A stretch of 8,645 nt of DNA from positions 1 to 8,645 of the forward strand of contig JADLAH010000233.1 of assembly GCA_020848315.1 (NCBI GenBank), read 5' to 3'. Origin of the DNA: Chitinophagales bacterium (lineage in GTDB: Bacteria; Bacteroidota; Bacteroidia; Chitinophagales; JADIYW01). Shown one piece after another: positions 1 to 5,601 of this stretch (within the stretch, counting starts at the first letter, position 1; each line of letters opens with the position of its first letter). The notes beneath the pieces are model-generated. The model searched no databases, was not told the DNA's origin, and was given only the letters and a program-made list of their open reading frames with translations. The position numbers were made by a program, and so were the translations under genes.

Positions 1-209
1 GGATAGTCCACTTCATCCTCTCTGAAAACATTGACCTCTTCATTTATATATATCAATGGTTCCACCCCGTCTGTAGGCAGTTCATTCAGCTTTTCCATAA
101 AGCTGAGAATCTTCTGCAGGTCTGCACGTATTTCCTGTTTCCCCGCAGCATCAAACTCCAGTTTTGATAAGTTGGCCAGTTTATCTACCAGTGCGTCGTC
201 TACTATCAT
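1..209 (-). CDS. gatC: Asp-tRNA(Asn)/Glu-tRNA(Gln) amidotransferase subunit C (partial, C-terminus off the left edge)
   Basis: GatC is the small subunit of the GatCAB amidotransferase, which converts Glu-tRNA(Gln) or Asp-tRNA(Asn) to Gln-tRNA(Gln) or Asn-tRNA(Asn) in the cytoplasm. Reading the minus strand from ATG at 209 gives 69 residues before the window ends; the family is usually about 95 aa, so about a quarter is missing. Family hallmarks are visible: the N-terminal helix with LANLSKLEF (11-19), the helix DLQKILSFMEKLNEL (30-44), then DGVEPL (47-52) and FREDEV (62-67). The start is fixed by an in-frame TAG two codons upstream (213-215). A -7 promoter box lies at 243-250. The gene is divergent from trpS; gatA and gatB are not in the window. 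The identification rests on motif pattern and is firm. Confidence 0.93.
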   Translation of the reverse strand, partial: MIVDDALVDKLANLSKLEFDAAGKQEIRADLQKILSFMEKLNELPTDGVEPLIYINEEVNVFREDEVDY

Positions 210-242
210 ACTCTATCAGTGATTATTCTTCAGAAATTCTTA

Positions 243-250
243 CAAATATA
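243..250 (-). promoter_or_regulatory. Bacteroidetes-type -7 promoter box for gatC
   Basis: On the minus strand this reads TATATTTG, an exact match to the TAnnTTTG box of the Bacteroidetes primary sigma factor. It lies 33 nt before the gatC ATG, giving a predicted leader of about 30 nt. No TTG was found at the expected -33 position. Confidence 0.6.
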
Positions 251-356
251 ACTAAAAATAGTGCTTTGCTATCTGTCCGCACCGCTACTTTCAGCCAGTG
301 AATCGCTGAATCGGCTACAAAAAACAGAATTATTTCCAAATCACACCGAAAGCGCT

Positions 357-364
357 TACTTTTG
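357..364 (+). promoter_or_regulatory. Bacteroidetes-type -7 promoter box for trpS, 4 nt from the ATG
   Basis: TACTTTTG exactly matches TAnnTTTG. Its last base is separated from the trpS ATG (369) by only four bases, so a start site a few nt downstream would give a leaderless or nearly leaderless mRNA. No clear TTG is present at -33. No better box was found between this site and gatC. Confidence 0.55.
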
Positions 365-368
365 CACC

Positions 369-1373
369 ATGAAAGAGCGCGTATTAAGTGGTGTGCGAAG
401 CACCGGCAATTTACACCTGGGGAATTATTTCGGAGCCTTAAAGAACTTCATTCAGATGCAGGATCAGTATGAATGCTATTTCTTTATTGCCAACCTGCAT
501 GCCCTGACCACGCACCCGGAACCGGAAATGCTCAAGAGATCGGTGAAGGCGGTTTTAACTGAATACATCGCCTGTGGACTGGATCCTGAAAAAAGCGCGA
601 TATATGTACAGAGCGATGTGCCGGAAATTTCAGAATTATATACGCTGCTGAATATGGTGGCCTATAAAGGTGAACTGGAAAAATGCACTTCTTTCAAAGA
701 AAAAATTAAAAAACACGCCGAAAATATCAATGCCGGACTGCTGACCTATCCGGTGCTGATGGCCGCGGATATCCTGATTCACCGGGCTCACAAAGTGCCG
801 GTGGGCAAAGATCAGGAACAACACCTCGAGATGGCGCGGAATTTTGCAGTGCGTTTCAATCACAAATACGGGGTGGATTTCTTTCCGGAGCCATTTGCCT
901 TTGATATGAGCGGACAACTCATCAAAGTGCCGGGGCTCGATGGCAGCGGAAAGATGGGCAAAAGTGAAAGCGAAGGCAATGCCATTTTCCTGCGGGAAGA
1001 TGCAGATGCCATCCGCAAGAAAGTGATGCGCGCCAAAACTGACAGCGGACCGACACAACCTAATCAGGAAAAGCCGGTGGAAATCAGCAATCTGTTTACC
1101 TTGATGCAGCTGGTATCCGCGCCGGAAACCATTGCCTTCTTCGATGATGCTTACAACAACTGCAGCATCCGCTACGGTGATCTGAAAAAACAACTGGCGG
1201 AAGACATCATCGCATTTACAACACCGCTAAAAGAAAAAATCCTGGAGTTGGAAAACAATCCGAAACAATTGCAGGAAATTGCAGAATATGGTGCGGAGAA
1301 AGCACGCAAAAGTGCACGCCAGACACTGGGTGCCGTGCACGACATCATGGGACTGACCAGTATCTGGAAGTGA
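369..1373 (+). CDS. trpS: Tryptophanyl-tRNA synthetase (TrpRS)
   Basis: TrpRS is a class I aminoacyl-tRNA synthetase that activates tryptophan with ATP and charges tRNA(Trp). The 334-residue product has the usual bacterial length. The HIGH-type motif is in STGNLHLGNYFGA (11-23). YPVLMAADIL (127-136) and VPVGKDQEQHLEMARNFA (143-160) form the conserved Rossmann-fold core. The KMSKS-type loop is KMGKS (195-199), the usual TrpRS variant. The frame stays open upstream to a GTG at 261, but the extra 36 residues are low-complexity and unlike the family, and they overlap the gatC promoter. The ATG at 369 gives the normal N-terminus MKERVLSGVRSTG. The gene is divergent from gatC. There is no Shine-Dalgarno sequence, and the -7 box ends 4 nt before the ATG. 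Confidence 0.97.
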   Translation: MKERVLSGVRSTGNLHLGNYFGALKNFIQMQDQYECYFFIANLHALTTHPEPEMLKRSVKAVLTEYIACGLDPEKSAIYVQSDVPEISELYTLLNMVAYKGELEKCTSFKEKIKKHAENINAGLLTYPVLMAADILIHRAHKVPVGKDQEQHLEMARNFAVRFNHKYGVDFFPEPFAFDMSGQLIKVPGLDGSGKMGKSESEGNAIFLREDADAIRKKVMRAKTDSGPTQPNQEKPVEISNLFTLMQLVSAPETIAFFDDAYNNCSIRYGDLKKQLAEDIIAFTTPLKEKILELENNPKQLQEIAEYGAEKARKSARQTLGAVHDIMGLTSIWK

Positions 1374-1472
1374 TATAAATATCCTAGCTTCCTGATTGTT
1401 AGCAGATTATTCAGGCTGTTTGATATTTTTTTTGACAACAGACTGCACTATATCAAATTATTTTTAATAGTT

Positions 1473-1480
1473 TAGACTTG
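1473..1480 (+). promoter_or_regulatory. Probable -7 promoter box for the deoxynucleoside kinase gene
   Basis: TAGACTTG matches TAnnTTTG at five of six fixed positions and ends 15 nt before the TTG start codon. A second, shortened element TACTTTG (1492-1498) overlaps the start codon itself. No TTG sits at ideal spacing for either. Tentative. Confidence 0.35.
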
Positions 1481-1495
1481 TAAAACACTACTACT

Positions 1496-2134
1496 TTGGC
1501 AAAACAGAAAAGACCACTCAAGCATATCGCGGTTGCGGGCAACATCGGCTCAGGAAAGACGACGCTTACGGAAAAGCTTGCGAAACACTACAACTGGGAA
1601 GCCCGGTTTGAAGATGTAGAAAACAATCCCTATCTCAACGATTTTTATCAGGATATGCCGCGTTGGTCATTCAACCTGCAGATTTACTTTTTGAACAGCC
1701 GCCTGCGTCAGCTGGTGGAAATTCAGGAAGGTAGTCAGATTGTTATTCAGGACAGAACCATCTATGAGGATGCGCATATTTTCGCGCCCAACCTCCACGA
1801 AATGGGACTGATGAGCACGCGCGACTTTGAGAACTATATCAGTTTTTTCCGCACTATCTGCAAACAAGTGCAGGCACCGAATCTGCTGGTATACCTAAAG
1901 GCGTCTTTGGGTACGCTCGTGGGACAGATTGAACGCCGCGGACGTGCGTATGAAGACAATATCCGTTTGGATTATCTGAAACAACTCAACCAATACTACG
2001 ACAACTGGATAGAAAACTATAAGGAAGGACCATTGCTCGTTATCAATGTGGATGACCTGAACTATGCCGACAAACCGGAGGATTTCAGCAAAGTTGTCGA
2101 GAAAATCGACGCTGAATTATTTGGTTTGTTTTAA
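1496..2134 (+). CDS. Deoxynucleoside kinase (dCK/dGK family)
   Basis: This cytoplasmic enzyme phosphorylates deoxynucleosides to their 5'-monophosphates for dNTP salvage. The 212-residue product has the family's usual size. It carries the P-loop GNIGSGKTT (15-23), an N-terminal substrate-pocket segment ENNPYLNDFYQD (42-53), the catalytic Asp-Arg pair in QDRTIYED (85-92; D86, R87, equivalent to the E/D-R-S motif) and an arginine-rich LID segment ERRGRAYED (146-154). The substrate base (dA, dG or dC) cannot be read from this. The start is TTG at 1496: there is no in-frame ATG before the P-loop, and MAKQKRPLKHIAVAGNIG is a normal N-terminus for the family. It lies 122 nt downstream of trpS. Its stop is 3 nt from the stop of the convergent SPOR-protein gene, with no terminator visible. 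Confidence 0.93.
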   Translation: MAKQKRPLKHIAVAGNIGSGKTTLTEKLAKHYNWEARFEDVENNPYLNDFYQDMPRWSFNLQIYFLNSRLRQLVEIQEGSQIVIQDRTIYEDAHIFAPNLHEMGLMSTRDFENYISFFRTICKQVQAPNLLVYLKASLGTLVGQIERRGRAYEDNIRLDYLKQLNQYYDNWIENYKEGPLLVINVDDLNYADKPEDFSKVVEKIDAELFGLF

Positions 2135-2137
2135 GCC

Positions 2138-3160
2138 TTATTTTCCTGTTACATAAGCGTTCTCAAATCCGGGAACTGCTTTTACCTGTGGCAATACCGC
2201 TTCCGCTGCGGTTCTGCCGGCATAACCTGTAAGCCATACGACATACATGTTTTTCTCATTTTTATAGGAAACCAGTTTTCCGTATGCCGCCAGCGGCGCG
2301 AAAGATTCCCATTTGGGTGCGGAAAATGCGCCCAGCTGTATGGCAGTATGATATTTTGCCAGCATCTGATCTCTGGTTGCAGTGCCGAGCATATTCACCA
2401 CTCCTGTGTTGTTATTCGTTGCGGAAACAACCGGTGCACTTACCGGTGTTGTAACTTTAGACGGTGCCGGAGTTTCTTTTACCACTACCGGTGCAGGCGC
2501 AACCATCGGTGCAGGCTTCTCCGCTATTACCGGACTGCTTTCTTTTACCACAATAGCATTATTCACGGCAGTAACGGGCGTATTGACAGTACTATTTACA
2601 ACAGGCTCCGGCTTCTTTTCCGCAGCAGGTGTTGATGCTGACAACTCCACCACTTCAAAAGTGCGCAGATCCAGTTTTTTGATAATGCCTCCTGAAGAAT
2701 AGGTCAGGGTGTGCTCGTTAAGCAATCCGGGATTGGCTTCATTTTTTTCTGTATTGACATTCTTCCCCAGATTTTTGGGTTTATTCCAGGCGCCGTTTTT
2801 ATATTCCGCCATGTATAAATCAGTGCCACCGGCTGTTCCCGGAAAAGAAGCGATAAAAAATATCTTCTTGTTATCACCATTATCCATCAATGCCGGCTGT
2901 CCGATTTTATAAGTTCCCAGCAATTTTTCATTCATCGTATAAGCCACCCAACGTTTATCCGTCCAATTGGCGTGCATCACTTCAAACATGAGCACCTCCT
3001 CCGCGGATTTGGATATTTCCGGCATTTTATATTCAGGGATATCATCGCTGTACATTTCAAAAGTAATATCCTGCAGATAGCCATACTCATTATGAAGAAA
3101 TAATGCTGCTTTTGACGAAAGCGCATACATGGAAAACAATAAAGGCAAAAAATATTTCAT
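2138..3160 (-). CDS. Secreted envelope protein with WD40-like (PD40) propeller repeat and C-terminal SPOR-like domain
   Basis: The 340-residue product starts at ATG 3160. An N-terminal signal peptide is visible (MKYFLPLLFSMYALSSKAA, cleavage near residues 18-19). Residues about 87-147 look like a WD40-like beta-propeller (PD40) repeat: IGQPALMDNGDNKKIFFIAS, then GGTDLYMAEYKNGAWNKPKN and LG.NVNT..NEANP. This pattern is seen in Bacteroidetes envelope proteins, including the T9SS component PorE. Residues about 178-255 are a low-complexity Pro/Val/Ala/Thr linker with repeated VKE(T/S)-type units. Residues about 268-340 (YHTAIQLGAFS ... NMYVVWLTGYAGRTAAEAVL ... NAYVTGK) fit a SPOR domain, a fold that binds denuded peptidoglycan. 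Frame continues upstream to a GTG at 3259, but those 33 residues would bury the signal peptide. The likely role is a periplasmic or wall-bound scaffold; no enzymatic residues were recognised. It is divergent from the beta-barrel gene. Confidence 0.8.
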   Translation of the reverse strand: MKYFLPLLFSMYALSSKAALFLHNEYGYLQDITFEMYSDDIPEYKMPEISKSAEEVLMFEVMHANWTDKRWVAYTMNEKLLGTYKIGQPALMDNGDNKKIFFIASFPGTAGGTDLYMAEYKNGAWNKPKNLGKNVNTEKNEANPGLLNEHTLTYSSGGIIKKLDLRTFEVVELSASTPAAEKKPEPVVNSTVNTPVTAVNNAIVVKESSPVIAEKPAPMVAPAPVVVKETPAPSKVTTPVSAPVVSATNNNTGVVNMLGTATRDQMLAKYHTAIQLGAFSAPKWESFAPLAAYGKLVSYKNEKNMYVVWLTGYAGRTAAEAVLPQVKAVPGFENAYVTGK

Positions 3161-3178
3161 ATTCAAAAAGGTTAAACA

Positions 3179-3275
3179 AATGTGGCACATATTCCGGCGA
3201 ATCAGCCGTCTAGTTTTCCACACTTCGTGGTTTAAAAAATTAACATCAACAATCTGCACAAACTAGTATCTTGCA
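3179..3275. promoter_or_regulatory. Divergent promoter region between the SPOR-protein and beta-barrel genes
   Basis: No exact TAnnTTTG box is present on either strand. Near matches are TATCTTG on the plus strand (3267-3273, one base short), TAGTTTG on the minus strand (3260-3266, one base short and adjacent to it across an ACTAGT palindrome) and CACATTTG on the minus strand (3179-3186, five of six). The plus and minus candidates next to ACTAGT would give back-to-back promoters. The assignment is inference from motif similarity. Confidence 0.3.
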
Positions 3276-4248
3276 TCTATCCTTTATACATGAGGATGCC
3301 CAACTATTTGTATTTTTTAAAAAGAACGCTATCCGTTACACGCGCTACATAACGACATTTTTCATTGCAATGCTATGCGCCCAGTTGCTGTTCGCCGCCG
3401 GTGAATTCAGACCGGGCGGTGCCAGACAAGCAGGCATGGGCTTCAATGCTGTCGGTACGCTGCATATCTATTCTGTCTACAATAATCAGGCCATAGGGGC
3501 ATTCTTAAAACGTCCCGCCATCGGAATTTATTACGCGCCGGTTTTTGTCGGACAAGGCGTCAGCAATGTTTCGGGTATTGTGGCCGTACCGGTGAAAAAA
3601 GGCGGCACCATCGGCATTTCGGCCAACTATTTCGGATTCAGTGGTTTTAATGAAAAGAAAGTGGGCTTATCCTACTCTTTAAAGCTCGCGAAATTTCTTT
3701 CTCTGGGCGTGCAACTCGATTACCTGAATACCAAAATCAGTGGATACGGTTCCAAGAATTTCGTCACCTTCGAACTCGGCGCTTTCGCGCAGCCTATTGA
3801 GGAATTATCCATCGGATTCCACGTGTATAATCCGTTGAAACTGTATATCGACCGAAGTACCGGCGAGCGCATTCCAACTCTTTTCCGGCTCGGAATTACC
3901 TATGAAGCGGTGAAGAAATTTTTCATTTCCGCACAGATTGACAAAGACCTTACGCAAAAACTCATTTTCCGGACCGGACTGGAATATACGCTCAAGAATC
4001 TGATTAATTTCAGAGCGGGCATCGCCACCGATCCGGTGACAGGCACGTTCGGATTAGGCGTTATCATCAAGGAAGGCGTCAGTTTTGATGCGGCCTTCTC
4101 CTATCAGAGCGTACTGGGTTTTCAGCCGCACTTCGGGTTCAGCTATAGTATCGGTAAAAAGAAAATAAAACCCGCCATCACACCCGTCGCACCGGCACCA
4201 CCGTTGCCTGTCGCGAGTCCCGAATCCGCACCACCTGTCGGTCAGTAA
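3271..4248 (+). CDS. Outer-membrane beta-barrel protein, PorV/FadL-like (T9SS-associated-type family); start uncertain
   Basis: The frame open from TTG 3271 encodes 325 residues. A hydrophobic export signal (TTFFIAMLCAQLLFAAG, 28-44) precedes a mature N-terminus EFRPGGARQAGMGFNAVG (45-62), which resembles the GAR.AGMG opening of PorV/PorQ/FadL-type barrels. The rest is alternating amphipathic beta-strands (for example GGTIGISANYFGFSGFNEKK, GLEYTLKNLINFRAGIA, FGLGVIIKEGVSFDAAFSYQ, FQPHFGFSYSIG). The C-terminus is a 25-residue Pro/Ala/Val tail (301-325) after the last strand, unusual for a barrel. Substrate and exact function cannot be told from the sequence. The 5' end is odd: ATG 3290 has the better position but lies in another frame and joins this one only by a -1 shift at 3313-3319 (see findings). 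It is divergent from the SPOR/propeller gene, which may be a functional partner. Confidence 0.75.
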   Translation: MHLSFIHEDAQLFVFFKKNAIRYTRYITTFFIAMLCAQLLFAAGEFRPGGARQAGMGFNAVGTLHIYSVYNNQAIGAFLKRPAIGIYYAPVFVGQGVSNVSGIVAVPVKKGGTIGISANYFGFSGFNEKKVGLSYSLKLAKFLSLGVQLDYLNTKISGYGSKNFVTFELGAFAQPIEELSIGFHVYNPLKLYIDRSTGERIPTLFRLGITYEAVKKFFISAQIDKDLTQKLIFRTGLEYTLKNLINFRAGIATDPVTGTFGLGVIIKEGVSFDAAFSYQSVLGFQPHFGFSYSIGKKKIKPAITPVAPAPPLPVASPESAPPVGQ

Positions 4249-4283
4249 GGGATTTTATTTAATTAAACATAACATTGCAGCAT

Positions 4284-4300
4284 CTTACAAGCACTTACAA
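4284..4300 (+). repeat. Tandem CTTACAA direct repeat upstream of the aminotransferase promoter
   Basis: CTTACAA occurs at 4284-4290 and 4294-4300, a 10-bp period (about one helical turn), just upstream of the -7 box at 4306. The position suits an operator or activator half-site pair, but seven-base repeats in AT-rich DNA can arise by chance. Confidence 0.35.
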
Positions 4301-4305
4301 ATCAA

Positions 4306-4313
4306 TATTTTTG
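4306..4313 (+). promoter_or_regulatory. Bacteroidetes-type -7 promoter box for the aminotransferase gene
   Basis: TATTTTTG is an exact TAnnTTTG match. It ends 19 nt before the ATG at 4333, implying a leader of about 12-16 nt. No TTG lies at the expected -33 spacing; TTG at 4275-4277 is 28 nt away. Confidence 0.6.
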
Positions 4314-4332
4314 TAGAAAATATCGCATTGTT

Positions 4333-5529
4333 ATGTTACCTACTTCCGACACGTTAAACAGAGTTTCAGAATCAGCCACCATTAAAATGGCACAACTCAG
4401 CAGAGAATTAGCTGCAAAAGGAATCAATGTTATCAGTTTATCTTTAGGGGAACCGGATTTTCAGACACCGGCCCACATCAAAGAAGCTGCTAAAAAGGCA
4501 ATAGACAGCGGCAAATACGATTCTTACTCTCCGATTGCAGGCTATCTGGATCTGAGACAGGCTATCTGCGAGAAGCTGAAGCGTGATAATAACCTGGAAT
4601 ACAAGCCGGAAAATATTGTGGTATCCACCGGTGCGAAACAGTCACTGGCAAATATTTTCATCTCTTTCCTCAATGAAGGCGACGAAGTGATTATTCCTGC
4701 GCCTTATTGGGTGTCCTATCCGGAACAGGTGAAACTGTGCAACGCGACTCCGGTATATATCTCTACTACGGTAGACAGCGAGTTCAAGATTACAGCGGCA
4801 CAGCTGGAGCAAGCGATTACGCCTAAAACAAAATTCCTGGTCTACTCCTCACCAAGCAATCCAACCGGCTCTGTATATACGCGGGAAGAACTGCAAAGTT
4901 TTGTGGAAGTATTGGAAAGACATCCGCATGTATATGTGATTTCCGATGAAATCTACGAACACATCAACTATGCGGGCAAACACGTGAGCATCGCGGAATT
5001 CCCATCCATGAAAGACAGAACGATTGTGGTGAACGGTCAGGCAAAAGGCTACGCGATGACAGGCTGGAGAATCGGCTACATGGCTGCTCCTGTTTTTGTG
5101 GCAAAAGCCTGTGACAAACTGCAGGGACAGATTACCTCCGGCACGAACTCTGTTGCGCAGCAGGCTACTATCACGGCACTGCTCGGCGACCAGCAGCCTA
5201 CTTACGATATGCGTGAAGCATTCAGAAAACGCAGAGATCTGGTATTGGGAATGCTGAAAGATATTCCGAATGTAAAATGCAATATTCCTACCGGTGCATT
5301 CTATGTATTCCCGGATGTGAGTGCATACTTTGGCAAAGACTTCAACGGCTCTCCGATTAAAGATGCGGATGATCTGGCGTTGTATTTATTGCATGAAGGA
5401 CACGTTGCGGCCGTGAGCGGCAACGGCTTCGGTGCACCTGAGTGTATCCGTTTCTCTTATGCGGCATCGGAAGAAAATCTGAAAGAAGCCTTCACCCGTG
5501 TGAAAAACGCGCTGGCAAAATTGGCTTAA
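4333..5529 (+). CDS. aspC: Pyridoxal-phosphate-dependent aminotransferase, class I (aspartate aminotransferase type)
   Basis: This enzyme transfers an amino group between an amino acid (probably aspartate) and 2-oxoglutarate. The 398-residue product is full length for fold-type I, subgroup I aminotransferases. Visible active-site residues are the substrate-loop SLGEPDF (37-43), the PLP-stacking region PAPYWVSYP (122-130), SNPTG (175-179), SDEIYEH with D205 and Y208 contacting the PLP ring, the Schiff-base lysine K238 in NGQAKGYAMTGWRIGY with phosphate-binding R246, and R373 in CIRFSYA, which binds the substrate alpha-carboxylate. The AK before GYAMTGWR resembles Thermus-type aspartate aminotransferases. 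Specificity (Asp, Glu, aromatic, prephenate) cannot be settled by motif alone, so the symbol is provisional. It has its own -7 box upstream and a strong terminator downstream, so it is probably monocistronic. Confidence 0.93.
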   Translation: MLPTSDTLNRVSESATIKMAQLSRELAAKGINVISLSLGEPDFQTPAHIKEAAKKAIDSGKYDSYSPIAGYLDLRQAICEKLKRDNNLEYKPENIVVSTGAKQSLANIFISFLNEGDEVIIPAPYWVSYPEQVKLCNATPVYISTTVDSEFKITAAQLEQAITPKTKFLVYSSPSNPTGSVYTREELQSFVEVLERHPHVYVISDEIYEHINYAGKHVSIAEFPSMKDRTIVVNGQAKGYAMTGWRIGYMAAPVFVAKACDKLQGQITSGTNSVAQQATITALLGDQQPTYDMREAFRKRRDLVLGMLKDIPNVKCNIPTGAFYVFPDVSAYFGKDFNGSPIKDADDLALYLLHEGHVAAVSGNGFGAPECIRFSYAASEENLKEAFTRVKNALAKLA

Positions 5530-5545
5530 AATAAATATACAATCT

Positions 5546-5590
5546 CTCAGAAGGCCGCGCATTTGCGCGGCCTTCTGAGTTTTATTTCTT
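5546..5590 (+). terminator. Strong intrinsic (Rho-independent) terminator after the aminotransferase gene
   Basis: CTCAGAAGGCCGCGCA (5546-5561) is the exact reverse complement of 5564-5579, giving a 16-bp GC-rich stem (in practice 15 bp with an ATTT loop). It is followed by the T-rich tract TTTTATTTCTT (5580-5590). It begins 16 nt after the stop codon. It ends only 11 nt before the next start codon, which makes readthrough into the heptose kinase unlikely to be efficient. Confidence 0.95.
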
Positions 5591-5597
5591 AATTTCG
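5590..5597 (+). promoter_or_regulatory. Possible -7 promoter box for the heptose-7-phosphate kinase gene
   Basis: TAATTTCG matches TAnnTTTG at five of six fixed bases. It ends 4 nt before the GTG start, the same spacing as in trpS and the permease gene. Its -33 region would fall inside the terminator stem, where no TTG is found. Weak on its own, but some promoter is needed after so strong a terminator. Confidence 0.3.
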
Positions 5598-5601
5598 TTT
5601 T

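Noticed and set aside
31..222. Plus-strand 63-aa frame
   Set aside because: It is the antisense of gatC, Ser-rich and low in complexity, with no family resemblance.
261..368. Upstream extension of TrpRS from GTG 261
   Set aside because: The 36 extra residues do not resemble any TrpRS N-terminus and the segment contains the gatC and trpS promoter boxes. ATG 369 gives the normal start.
636..1193. 185-aa minus-strand frame within trpS
   Set aside because: Shadow of a well-supported gene on the other strand; its composition (Phe/His/Ile rich) is unlike real proteins here.
1386..1433. Terminator after trpS
   Set aside because: CCTGA and TCAGG (1391-1395, 1411-1415) can pair, but the stem is only 5 bp with a 15-nt loop and the T tract starts 10 nt later.
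2400..2630. Tandem repeat or variable-number repeat in the SPOR-protein linker
   Set aside because: Short phrases such as TTTCTTTTACCAC and ACCGGTG recur, but not at a fixed period. This is low-complexity linker coding for Pro/Val/Ala/Thr rather than a true tandem array.
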